Source: Pirellulales bacterium (GTDB lineage: Bacteria > Planctomycetota > Planctomycetia > Pirellulales > JACPPG01). Taken from it: 64,000 nucleotides of DNA. Shown here piece after piece: positions 26,686 to 36,400 of this stretch. The notes beneath the pieces are model-generated. The model was not told the origin of the DNA. It ran no database searches and was given only the letters and a program-made list of their open reading frames with translations. The DNA is taken from positions 1 through 64,000 of the forward strand of contig DASYDW010000120.1 in the NCBI GenBank assembly GCA_036499395.1, given 5' to 3'. Numbering within the stretch: position 1 is the stretch's first letter; each line of letters begins with the position of its first letter. Position numbers and translations under genes: made by a program.

Positions 26686-27546
26686 TTACCCCTGAACCAC
26701 CGGATTCGACAAGGTGCCGATGCCGTCGATCGCGATATCAACCACGTCGCCGGCATAGAGCGAGAAGTCGTCGTTGGGGACGATCCCTGTGCCGGTCAGC
26801 AGAAATGCCCCGTCCCGAAACAAATTGTCGCGCCCCAAGTAAGCGATCAGGTCTTCGAACGTGCGGGCCATTTTGCAGACGCTGGTACACCCTTCGAAAA
26901 CGGTCTGCTTGCCTCGGCGGATCGCCATGCGAATGTTGATTTCCTCGCGCGGCGGCATGCGGTCGACCAATGTGATCCAGGGACCCAGCGCACAGCACGC
27001 GTCGTAGACCTTGGCTTGCGGCAGATAGAGGGGATTCTCCCCTTCGATATCGCGCGAGCTCATGTCGTTACCGATTGTGTAGCCGACCAGCTTGAGCCGC
27101 GAGTTCAGCACCAGCACGAGTTCCGGCTCTGGCACGTTCCACAACGCATCCTCGCGAATTCGCACCGGCTTGCCCGGCCCCGAGACACGGCTGGGCGTAG
27201 CCTTGAAAAACAGCTCGGGGCGCGCCGCAGCATACACACGATCGTAATGCGTGGCCGCGGCGGCTGATTCGGCCATGCGGGCCGTGCGGCTGCGCGTGTA
27301 TGTCACTCCGGCCGCCCACACTTCCTGGCAGTCGATCACCGAGAGTGGGACGACCTCGGACTCGGGAACTTTTTGCGCCGATTGATCGATCAGTAGCTCG
27401 ACCGTCGACAGCGGGTCATCGGTTTCCAGAATTTCGGCGAGCGACTGATAATGTCCGCCACTCATTTCGAGCGGCACGGCCATTTCGTCGATCACCGCCC
27501 CGATGGCCTCTTGGCCGTTGGGGAATCTCACCTTTCCGACTTTCAT
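26686..27546 (-). CDS. Fumarylacetoacetate hydrolase-family protein
   Basis: The 286-residue protein starts at an ATG with GGGAGGAG at a good distance. It has a short N-terminal domain (KVGKVRFPNGQEAIGAVID) and the FAH-fold domain with the ligand motifs PELFFKATPSR, EPELVLVLNSRLKLVGY, GNDMSSRDIEGENPLYLPQAK, and the ending FLLTGTGIVPNDDFSLY plus GDVVDIAIDGIG. Members are Mg-dependent hydrolases or decarboxylases of diketo acids (fumarylpyruvate, acylpyruvate, 2-keto-3-deoxy sugars). The substrate cannot be told from sequence alone. It reads in the same direction as rpsO, 327 bases upstream of it, and follows the RluD-like gene by 85 bases. Confidence 0.88.
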   Translation of the reverse strand: MKVGKVRFPNGQEAIGAVIDEMAVPLEMSGGHYQSLAEILETDDPLSTVELLIDQSAQKVPESEVVPLSVIDCQEVWAAGVTYTRSRTARMAESAAAATHYDRVYAAARPELFFKATPSRVSGPGKPVRIREDALWNVPEPELVLVLNSRLKLVGYTIGNDMSSRDIEGENPLYLPQAKVYDACCALGPWITLVDRMPPREEINIRMAIRRGKQTVFEGCTSVCKMARTFEDLIAYLGRDNLFRDGAFLLTGTGIVPNDDFSLYAGDVVDIAIDGIGTLSNPVVQG

Positions 27547-27631
27547 CGACTCCTCCCACGAATCCGCGCAGGCCGCTGGCCTTTCCTGAAAGCGCGGCCG
27601 ACAGTGAAGCGATGATTTTCCCTTGTGACCT

Positions 27632-28630
27632 TCATTTGGACAAGCGGCGAAAGGCCCGCAGTTCGGCGAGGACACCCTCGATATCTGCCGGCAGCGGCGC
27701 TTCGATCGTCATCGGCTCCGACGTCTCGGGATGCACAAAAGACAGTCGCCGCGCATGCAGAGCCTGACGCCCCAGCAGCAGTGCGGTGTCCGCCGGCTGT
27801 TGGCGCACTTCGCCACGTGTAATTTCGGCGCGACCGCCGTATTGCCGATCGCAGAGCACGGGGCAGCCAATGCTCTGCAGATGGACGCGGATCTGATGTG
27901 TGCGTCCGGTGCGCGGCTCGATCCGCACAGCGGCGAAACCTTGGAAACGCTCCAGAACCTCGTAAAAGCTGCGAGCCGGACGGCTATTGGGGTCGTGCGG
28001 CCGGATCGCCATTTTTTCTCGTTCGCGCGGATGCAATCCGATCGGCAGATCGATCCAATCGCGGTCATGGTCAGGGCAATTCACGACAATCGCGAAATAT
28101 TCCTTCTCGATCGAACGTTCTTCGAATTGCAGCGCCAACAGCCGATGCACCTGGTCATCCTTGGCAATCAGGATCACGCCGCTGGTATCGCGGTCCAGCC
28201 GATGAACGACACCCGGCCGCGTCGGGCCGCCGGCGCTGCTGAGATGATCGAAATGGAACTGCAATGCCGCAGTCAGGGTGCCGGACCAATGCCCCTTGGC
28301 CGGATGTACGACCATGCCAGGCGGTTTATTGACGGCCGCCAGCCAGCGATCCTCGAAGAGGATTTCGAGCGGAATGTCCTCGGCTTTGGGCAGTGCGCGC
28401 GGCGGATCGATCAGCTCTATGAGAATTCGCTCACCGCCGCGCAAGCCATGGGACGCCTTCACGCGTACATCGTCCACTGTGACGCTCTTGGCATTGATGA
28501 GCCGTCGCAGGTGAACGCGGCTGTAACGCGGCAACTGCTGTGCGAGAAACGCATCGAGCCGTACACCGATCGCCGATTCGGGAGCGATCAGCTCGAGTGT
28601 TTCCGGAGAAGATGGTGTTTCGCTCGACAT
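27632..28630 (-). CDS. RluD/RluA-family pseudouridine synthase
   Basis: The 332-residue protein has an N-terminal S4 RNA-binding domain (about 18-75, VRLDAFLAQQLPRYSRVHLRR) and the RluA-type catalytic domain with HRLDRDTSG (catalytic Asp146), VNKPPGMVVHPAKGH, EKEYFAIV, and the RTGRTHQIRVH region. It converts uridines in rRNA or tRNA to pseudouridine. RluD (23S rRNA 1911, 1915, 1917) is the likeliest specificity because of the S4 domain, but RluC-like roles are possible. It lies 95 bases from the TPR-like membrane protein gene upstream and 85 bases before the FAH-family gene, all on the minus strand. Confidence 0.93.
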   Translation of the reverse strand: MSSETPSSPETLELIAPESAIGVRLDAFLAQQLPRYSRVHLRRLINAKSVTVDDVRVKASHGLRGGERILIELIDPPRALPKAEDIPLEILFEDRWLAAVNKPPGMVVHPAKGHWSGTLTAALQFHFDHLSSAGGPTRPGVVHRLDRDTSGVILIAKDDQVHRLLALQFEERSIEKEYFAIVVNCPDHDRDWIDLPIGLHPREREKMAIRPHDPNSRPARSFYEVLERFQGFAAVRIEPRTGRTHQIRVHLQSIGCPVLCDRQYGGRAEITRGEVRQQPADTALLLGRQALHARRLSFVHPETSEPMTIEAPLPADIEGVLAELRAFRRLSK

Positions 28631-28725
28631 CGAACCTGCTCGCCCGCGGCGCCCGTTTCAATTTGTGCGCCTGGAACTCGTTGCTCTGCGAGCGTGATGG
28701 CCGATGCCGCGCACCGACGAGGTAG

Positions 28726-29658
28726 CTAAGGAGTGGCCGTCTCGGGCGACTTCTGATCGCCAGCGGCAGGCGCGTCCGCCTTGGCTTCGGCCTCGGGCGC
28801 GTTGCCGGTGGCACTATCTGGAGTAGTGGGGGTCTCGGCCGGTGCAGCAGCGTCAGACGATGCAGCGTCCTCGGCGGGCGTCGCGTCAGCGGCCGCGCCG
28901 TCATCGGTTTTCGCTGGCGTGCTCAGCAGGCTGTCGCTATCGGCCTTGGCCGGGGTGAACGATCGCTCGTCGGGCATCTTACCGAAATCGGGACGTAGGC
29001 CCGGCAGACCCGGACCGCCTAGGCTCTGTCGCGGGGGCGTCGCCGCAAAGAACCAGTCGTAGAAGCGTTTGGTGGGCTCGCGTCCGAGATCGCGGAGCCG
29101 CTGCTGGGCTTCGAGCGCAAAAGGGCCAGTGCCCGAAGCGGCCAACGATTCGTAAGCGCTTCGTGCTTTGTCCAGTTCGTTCAATGACTCAAAGGCGTTG
29201 CCGACACCCAGCTTGGCACGCTCGGCGAGCATCGGGAACTTCGACTGACCAGCGACACGCAGGTACTCGTCTACGGCTGCGCGCAAGGAAGTGGTTGCTG
29301 CGGGGCGATCGTTGAATAGTTGGCCGATTCCTTCTCGCAAGTGGTGATCCGCCAAGCTGAGCACCGCCCAGTAACCGACCGGCGTGTTGGCGAACTCCGA
29401 CGACTGCGCAATCTGCGTCAGCGGATCGATGTCACCTTTCTGTTGCAGATCGTCCATCGCGACGAAGTAACGTTGCCATCCCTCCTCGTTGCGATAACCG
29501 GCTTGCGTATTCAAATAGCTATAGAGACCGATCGCGACGACGATCGCTACCAGCACGCCCAAAGCCAGCCGTGAATAGGGACGAAACCGTTCGACCTGGA
29601 GGCCAATCCAGTCCGCCAGCACGTTGGTTTGTAGTTCGTGGCGGCGCTCCGTCTTCAT
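28726..29658 (-). CDS. Membrane-anchored TPR-like protein with acidic tail
   Basis: The 310-residue protein starts at an ATG with GGAAGG nearby. A cytoplasmic N-terminus (MKTERRHELQTNVLADW) precedes one transmembrane helix (LALGVLVAIVVAIGLYSY, about 30-47). The outer part has TPR-like helical pairs (ADHHLREGIGQL, EYLRVAGQSKFPMLAERAKLG, and LDKARSAYESLAA). The last 100 residues are rich in Ala, Asp, Pro and Thr (SDAAAPAETPTTPD) and should be disordered. The layout resembles the YfgM/BamD-like single-pass proteins that take part in outer-membrane assembly, which is a structural similarity only. It is followed at 95 bases by the RluD-like gene. Confidence 0.75.
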   Translation of the reverse strand: MKTERRHELQTNVLADWIGLQVERFRPYSRLALGVLVAIVVAIGLYSYLNTQAGYRNEEGWQRYFVAMDDLQQKGDIDPLTQIAQSSEFANTPVGYWAVLSLADHHLREGIGQLFNDRPAATTSLRAAVDEYLRVAGQSKFPMLAERAKLGVGNAFESLNELDKARSAYESLAASGTGPFALEAQQRLRDLGREPTKRFYDWFFAATPPRQSLGGPGLPGLRPDFGKMPDERSFTPAKADSDSLLSTPAKTDDGAAADATPAEDAASSDAAAPAETPTTPDSATGNAPEAEAKADAPAAGDQKSPETATP

Positions 29659-29917
29659 TGCGGACCTTCCGTTCGATGCGTGCGATCTAAGGACAAAAGG
29701 AGCCAAAGCAGGGCTCAGAAAGTTCTGCTGCCGGGAGTATGGGGCTCTCGCGGAAGTTCGTCAAGAGCGGCTACTTACGTCGCGTGTGCCGGTGCCGCGC
29801 GGGGGATGTTCAAAGGATATTGCCAGCCCGTTGCCAAGCCGCCACACGAGCCGGTAGGATCGCAGAAGACCGGTCACAAGGTCAGAACGGCGCACCACCC
29901 GGAAGACACAAGCTAGG

Positions 29918-31990
29918 ATGGCGACTCCTCTCAATCCCGCCCAGGATCAGGCGGTTCACACGCTGCGCGGCCCCTTGCTCGTGCTGGCCGGCGCAGGCAC
30001 GGGCAAAACGCGCGTCGTAACACATCGGATCGCGGAATTGATTCGTCGCGGCGCGCGCCCCTCGCGAATTTTAGGAGTGACGTTTACGAACAAGGCCGCC
30101 GGCGAAATGCAGGATCGCGCCGCCGCACTGTTGGGGAAGCGCCAGCCCGAGAAGCCTGAGATTTCGACATTCCACTCGCTGTGCGTCCGAATTCTGCGCC
30201 GGCACGCCCGATTGTTGGGTTATCCGGCACAATTCGCGATCTACGACCGTGGCGACCAGGAGGGGGTAGCCCGCGCGGCGCTGCGCGACATCAAAGTGCC
30301 TGGTGCCCTGTTGCGCCCCGGCGACTTGCTGAATTTCATTAGCCGCTGGAAATGTGCATCGCTACGGCCTGACGCGGCGGTTTCCCAGGCCGCGACCGAC
30401 AAAGAGCATCTGGCGGCCATGGCCTATCGACGCTACCAGCGGGCTTTGAAGACGGCCGGAGCCGTGGACTTCGACGACCTGCTGTTATGCACCGAAGAGC
30501 TGTTCGACCATTTTCCCACGGCCCGCGCCGAGGAAGCAGAACGCTACAGCCATTTGTTGATCGACGAGTACCAGGACACCAACGGGTCCCAGTATCGGAT
30601 CGTGAAGGCGCTCGCCGATCAGCACCGCAATCTGTGCGTGGTGGGGGATGACGATCAATCGATCTACGGCTGGCGCGGCGCTGAAGTCGCGCATATTTTG
30701 CGATTCAACCGCGACTGGCCGGATGCCACGGTGATTCGGCTGGAAGACAATTACCGTTCGACGGCGGCGATCCTGACCTTGGCCAATAGGTTGATTGCCT
30801 ACAACACGCAGCGACATGACAAGGTGCTGCGCGCGTTTCGCGGCGAGGGCGAGCAGCCCCGCATTCTGCAGTTTCCCGACGAGACTGTGGAAGCACGCCG
30901 CGTCATCGAAGAAGTTCGCGCGCTGATCGACACGAAATCGGCCGAACCGCGCGAGATCGCGATCCTGTTCCGCACCAACGAGCAGCCGCGTCCCTTCGAA
31001 ACGGAATTGCGGCGGGCGAAGGTGCCATACACGTTGATCGGCGGAATGTCGTTTTACGATCGTAAGGAAGTGCGCGACGTGCTGGCGTATCTGAAAACGA
31101 TCGTTCATCCGCGCGACGAGGTTTCGCTGCTGCGGATCATCAATACGCCGGCGCGCGGTATCGGCGCCAAGGCGGTGGAATTGCTGATGGCCCGCGCCGT
31201 GGCGGCGGGCAAGCCGCTGTGGGAGGTCTTGCCCGAGGTCGCGCAGATCCCCGAATTGCCCGTGGCGGCTGTAACGGCGGTCGGGCAGTTTTGCGAGCTG
31301 ATAGAACGCTATCGCGAAATCGTTTCGCACGGTCGATTGGTTCACGTCGTGCGGCAGCTACTGGCCGAGATCGGTTATCAGGAGGAGATCAATCGGCAAT
31401 ACAAAGAGCCGAACGATCAGACCGCTCGCTGGAATGCTGTGGAAGAGGTGGTCAACGCGCTAGGGGGCTATGCCGAGCGGGCCAAGCGTCCGACCTTGGC
31501 TGGATTCATCGAGGACGTGGCCCTCGGCGGACGCGATGATAGTGAAGACAAGGAATCGCGCCTGGCACGCAACGCGGTCGTCCTCATGACGTTGCACAGC
31601 GCCAAGGGGCTCGAGTTCCCGCATGTCTACCTGGTTGGGATGGAGGAAGGGTTTCTGCCGCATCATCGCTCGGTGGCGCTTGAGGGGGCGGCCATCGACG
31701 AGGAACGCCGGCTGTGCTACGTCGGGGTCACCCGTGCGCAGGACCGCCTGACGATGACGCTCTCGTTGAATCGGATGAAATGGGGGAAAAAACGCCCCAC
31801 GATCCCCAGCCGGTTTCTCTTCGAACTGTTGGGGAAAGCCGACCGCGCGCCGAGCGCCGCGGGCAAGTTGCCGGCGCCCCATGGCCGACCAGCGGCAGCG
31901 CGCGGAGCGGCCAAGAAAAGTGCGCCGCACGCTGGCGGTCGCGCCACGCGTGCTCCCTCGACCGATCGGCCTCCGCCGCGCCCGAAGTGA
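29918..31990 (+). CDS. UvrD/PcrA-type superfamily 1 DNA helicase
   Basis: The 690-residue helicase has motif I (LAGAGTGKT, residues about 23-31), Ia (TFTNKAAGEM), II (LLIDEYQDTN), III (VGDDDQSIYGWRG), IV (FRTNEQPRPFE), V (TLHSAKGLEFPHVYLVG) and VI (YVGVTRAQDRL). These are all the motifs of a 3'-5' SF1A helicase such as UvrD, PcrA or Rep, used in nucleotide excision repair, mismatch repair and replication-fork restart. The C-terminal tail is short, Ala/Arg/Pro-rich. It begins at an ATG following AGCTAGG. It lies on the plus strand upstream of the SbcD-like and YhaN-like genes, with 203 bases between. Confidence 0.95.
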   Translation: MATPLNPAQDQAVHTLRGPLLVLAGAGTGKTRVVTHRIAELIRRGARPSRILGVTFTNKAAGEMQDRAAALLGKRQPEKPEISTFHSLCVRILRRHARLLGYPAQFAIYDRGDQEGVARAALRDIKVPGALLRPGDLLNFISRWKCASLRPDAAVSQAATDKEHLAAMAYRRYQRALKTAGAVDFDDLLLCTEELFDHFPTARAEEAERYSHLLIDEYQDTNGSQYRIVKALADQHRNLCVVGDDDQSIYGWRGAEVAHILRFNRDWPDATVIRLEDNYRSTAAILTLANRLIAYNTQRHDKVLRAFRGEGEQPRILQFPDETVEARRVIEEVRALIDTKSAEPREIAILFRTNEQPRPFETELRRAKVPYTLIGGMSFYDRKEVRDVLAYLKTIVHPRDEVSLLRIINTPARGIGAKAVELLMARAVAAGKPLWEVLPEVAQIPELPVAAVTAVGQFCELIERYREIVSHGRLVHVVRQLLAEIGYQEEINRQYKEPNDQTARWNAVEEVVNALGGYAERAKRPTLAGFIEDVALGGRDDSEDKESRLARNAVVLMTLHSAKGLEFPHVYLVGMEEGFLPHHRSVALEGAAIDEERRLCYVGVTRAQDRLTMTLSLNRMKWGKKRPTIPSRFLFELLGKADRAPSAAGKLPAPHGRPAAARGAAKKSAPHAGGRATRAPSTDRPPPRPK

Positions 31991-32193
31991 GTCGGTGCGC
32001 GACGCGTTCCTGAGCGAGCGCTAACGACTCGGCAGCTCGGTCAAATTGGGAAAGCGAGGTAGCCCGTCAGGCCCTCTGCGACTAGACTTACGCCATTGCA
32101 TGCTTGGTGCTAGCCCGGCCGCGGGCGATGCTTGCTGTGCCGACTAGGTTCTTCGGTCCGCATAGCGCCAGCAGGGAAGCATTCGAGGCGTTC

Positions 32194-33429
32194 ATGTCGC
32201 AGTCCTTGCGTTTTTTACACGCCAGCGATTTTCATCTCGAACGCCCACTGACGGGCTTCGCCGAGACCCCTGCGCACCTGGTGGATTTGCTGATTGACGC
32301 TCCCTACGCTGCGGCGGAGCGCGTCTTCGAACTGGCCCAGAGCGAACGGGCCGATTTCCTGGTGCTGGCCGGAGATATTGCGAACATTGATCGCGCTGGC
32401 CCTCGCGCCATTGCGTTCTTGCTCGATCAGTTCCAGCGTCTGGCGGCGCGCGAGATCGCGGTCTATTGGTTGTGCGGTCCGTCCGAACGGCGCGGTCCCT
32501 GGCCGGCCGAGGTCGCGTTGCCAGGGAACGTGCGCATCTTCCCGCTGGGCACGGCGCAGCCGCTCGTCCATCATGCCGATGGCGACGATCTGGCGCTGCT
32601 GTTGGGTTACAGCCCCGGCAAAGGGGATGCACGTCCCGAGCCGGTCGCCAAGACGAAGTCCGGACGTTATACGATTGGCGTCAGCCACGGAAAATTGAAT
32701 CAACGACAGGTCGCCAAGCTGGGCGTCGATTACTGGGCCTGCGGCGGACCGCATCGCCGGCATCAAGCCAGCGGTGACAAGGGGCTGACCGTTTACTCAG
32801 GCTCTCCGCAGGGACGCACGCCCAGCGAACGTGGTCCGCACGGTGCGGTCGTGGTCGAGGTCGATGAACGTGGCCTGGCTCGCCCGCGCTTCGTGCCAAC
32901 AGACCTGGCGCGGTATCGCCGTATCCGCGTAGAGATCGATCCCGCGGCCTCGCGCGCGGATCAAGAACGCATCTTCTCCAATCGCGTGCAAGCGGAGTTC
33001 GACCGCGCGCCGGGGGGCGATCTGTTCTTGCGCTGGAAGATCATTCCTGTGGGGATCGCCCGCGGCAGCAACACGATTCTGGGTGCATCGACGGAAGCCT
33101 GGGGACAGTCGTGGCTGCGCTGGCTGCGACAAGAGTTCGGCACCGATTCGCCCGCCGCTTGGAGCATATCGGTTGATGTCATAACGCCGAAGACCAAGGC
33201 ACACGATCCACAAGATGGTAGCCTGCTCGCCGACTTCCTGGCCGTGATCGACGAAATCGAGGAATCGCGCGACGCCCTGCCACTGGTGGAAATGTTGCCT
33301 GAGGGCGCGCGCCATTCGTCGGCTGCTGATCTTCTGCAGGTGGCCGATGCACGGCAGCGCAAGCTCTTGCTGCAACGGGCTCGCGCCTTAGGGGCGGATC
33401 TGTTGGGTGCCGAGGAGTTCTCGGCATGA
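32194..33429 (+). CDS. SbcD-like DNA repair exonuclease subunit, divergent metallophosphoesterase
   Basis: The 411-residue protein starts at an ATG preceded by GAGG. Motif I (SDFHLE, Asp12, His14) and motif II (LAGDIANID, Asp61) of metallophosphoesterases are present, and a possible later His (VSHGKL, His165). The usual GNHD/E motif is replaced by GPSE at 95-98 (no Asn, no His), and the GHxH motif reads GGPHRRH at 184-190. The family normally uses these residues to hold two metals, so the enzyme may work with a different metal geometry or be a degenerate subunit. It ends in a helical region that may contact the partner ATPase. The stop codon overlaps the ATG of the YhaN-like gene (ATGA at 33426-33429), which implies translational coupling and a complex comparable to SbcCD or Mre11-Rad50. 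Confidence 0.85.
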   Translation: MSQSLRFLHASDFHLERPLTGFAETPAHLVDLLIDAPYAAAERVFELAQSERADFLVLAGDIANIDRAGPRAIAFLLDQFQRLAAREIAVYWLCGPSERRGPWPAEVALPGNVRIFPLGTAQPLVHHADGDDLALLLGYSPGKGDARPEPVAKTKSGRYTIGVSHGKLNQRQVAKLGVDYWACGGPHRRHQASGDKGLTVYSGSPQGRTPSERGPHGAVVVEVDERGLARPRFVPTDLARYRRIRVEIDPAASRADQERIFSNRVQAEFDRAPGGDLFLRWKIIPVGIARGSNTILGASTEAWGQSWLRWLRQEFGTDSPAAWSISVDVITPKTKAHDPQDGSLLADFLAVIDEIEESRDALPLVEMLPEGARHSSAADLLQVADARQRKLLLQRARALGADLLGAEEFSA

Positions 33430-36400
33430 AGATTCGTGACATTTCGATCGACGGCTTCGGCGTTTGGTCCGGCCTGCAGTTACTCGCGCTCGACGATCAT
33501 ATCAATGTCTTCTACGGTCCGAACGAAGCCGGCAAGACGACATTGATGCAATTCGTGCGGGCGATGCTGTACGGCTTTTCCGCCGATCGGCGTGCTCGTT
33601 ACCTCCCTCCGGTACACGGCGGGCGAGCGGGCGGCTCAGTGACCTTGGCTAGCGCCGACGGAACGTTTCTCGTCGCGCGTACGGCGACCGACGCCACAGC
33701 TCCCGAGCGGTTAGAAATTACATCCGGCGAGGAACGGCTGCGCGACGACCACCTACTCGCGCGTCTGTTGGGTCACGTCGACGAATCGGTCTACCGTAAT
33801 ATTTTCGCGATCGGCCTGCGCGAAATCCAGGAACTCGGATCGCTCAGTGACACCGACGCCTCGCAGTGGCTGTATAAGCTGGCCACTGGCACGGACCGGG
33901 TTTCGTTGGTCGATGTGCTTTCCGAGCTGACCAAGGCGCGCACGCGGTTACTCGCGGACGGGCAGACATCGTCTACGATTCCGCAATTGTTGGCCGAACG
34001 CGAAGAGCTGCGACGCCAGGCGACCGCCCAATCGTCGATTCGTGCCTATCTGGATCTGGGGCGCAAACGCCGCGAGCTGCTCGCGCAGATGGACGGATGG
34101 GACAGCGAGGCCACGCTGGCCGAGCGATCCGCGCGGCTGGTCGAAATCGCGGCCGCGGTGTTCGACAAGTGGCACGCACGCCACGCCGTGGAGCGCGACC
34201 TGGAAGCGGCCCAGCAAATTCCCCGGCTCGGTCAGCAAACGGTTGATGCCTATGACGCGCTGGGCGCCTCGTTCGCGCGGATTAAACGCCGTCACAAGAT
34301 CCTGTCGCGCAAGCTGGCCAAGACGAAGCAGGAAGTCACGGCCCTCGGCTTTGACGTGATCCTGTCGCGCCGTGCGGGGCGGGTCGAATCGCTCTTGGAG
34401 CAAGAGCAATGGATCACGGCGCTGGATGCCGAGCGCGTGGCCCTGGCCGAACGTGTGGTAGCTCTCGAAGCGCGCCGCGCCGAACTTTGTACGCAACTTG
34501 GTTTTGACCCGGCGGGTGCTGCCGGCACACCGGCCGAAACTCATGGCAAGGCGTGGCGGCAACTAAGAGCGCTCGCCAGCGAGCTGCGCATCGCGCGTGA
34601 TCGATTGGCCGTGGCCACCGAAGAGGCCGGCAGTAAGCAGAAAGAATCGCAGACAGCCTCGCAGCAACTAACAGCCGCTCTCAAGGCACGAAACGCTGAA
34701 AGCCTGACGCCGCTTCTGGAGAGTGCCGGGCAACTGGTTTCGCAATTACGTCGCCGGGTGCAGTTGGACGATCGTGTCGCGGAGCTCACCGAGCAGCAGA
34801 CCGATGTTGGTGAGCAGAGCCGCGATCTGCTTTCAAAACTGTTGCTCCCCGGCTGGGCGGTGACCGGGCTGGGGGGCGGTTTTGTTTTAGGCACCATGGC
34901 GTCACTCGGCGGCCTGTTTTTGCCGGCCTCGCTGGTGGGCGATGGTCGCCTGGCCCTGGTGGCGCTGGGACTGGTTTCCTCGGGCGGGTCGGCGGCGGCC
35001 AAATACGCACTCGAGAAAACATTCGCCAGTCGCTCGAGCCGGTGCCTGGCGCAATTGGAATCGCTGGCGGATCAGATTCAGAAGGCAAAGCAAGATCGCG
35101 ATGCTCTCGATCAGCAATTGCCGCGTGGTGGTGGGCCGTTGCTCGCGCGGCTCGCAGCCGCCGAGAAGGATCAGGCCGCGATCGAAGCTCTGGTACCGCT
35201 GGAATCCAAGCGTCAGTCCGGCGCCCAAGATTCGGGCGATGCCGAGCAACGCCGCGAGGAAGCTCATGCGATCTATACCGAACTGCGACACCGCTGGCGG
35301 CACGCCTTGATCGATGCCGGTTTGCCCCCGAAGACTCCGCCCGGCCGCGCCGGTCAATTGGCGCGAGTCCGCAAGCACCTGACCAACCTCGACGCACGCT
35401 TGACCGAAGAGCGCGGAGAATTGGCTCGGCGCCAAAGCGTAGTGGACGCTTTCGCCAACCGGTTAGCGCAATTGCGGGCTGAGTTGGATATGCTGCCCGA
35501 GGAGCACGCTAGCGAGTCGCCAGTCGTTAAACCCGTGGCACCGCCGCCCGCGGCCAAGACCGTGCCCGCGACCGTGAAGGCCCTGCCGTCCGGCATTCCC
35601 GCCGAGTTGCGGCTGCTGCGCGAACGTTTGCACGAGCAGGCCGCGCTGGCCTCGCGTCGCAAGGCGCTGATTCACGCGGGAAACACGTTGATTGTGCGGC
35701 GGAAGAAGGTGCGCGCCCACGGCCATCATCTTCATCGCAAGATGCAGTCGCTTTTGAAGCGCGAAGGGGTCGCCGATGCCGCCGAACTTCGGGCGCGCGT
35801 TGCGAACTCCGTACATAGTGACCAGTTGAATGCGCAACTGGCGACATTTGCTGTCGAGATCGCGGCACTGTTGGGGCCGCAGACTCTGGAAACGGACGTC
35901 GCCGCGCTGGTTACGACCAAGAGCCGGCAAGATCTCGATAACGCCTGGATTGAACATAGCGCCAAGGCTCGCGACCTGCGCGATCGGGTCAAGACGGCGC
36001 ACGAGCAACTGGGGCGCTGGCAGCAAGAATCACAAACGCTCGTGTCGGGACGTCAGGCCAGCCAGACGCGAGTGAGACTGGGGGCGGTCGAGCGCCAATT
36101 GCGTGAGGCTGCCATGCGATGGCAAGTGCTGGCCACGACCGAGTCGTTGCTGGCAGGCATTCGCAAACGCTACGAACGCGATCGTCAGCCCGAGACGCTG
36201 CGCGAGGCATCGGGTTATCTCGAACGTATGACCGCGGGGCGTTACAAGCGGGTTTGGACACCGCTCGATCAACACGTGCTGCGTGTCGACGACGCGCAAG
36301 GGAACTCGCTGGCTGTCGAAGTCTTGAGCCGCGGTACGCGCGAGCAATTGTTTCTCAGCCTGCGGTTAGCGTTGGTGCGCTGGTACGCGCGGCGTGGGAT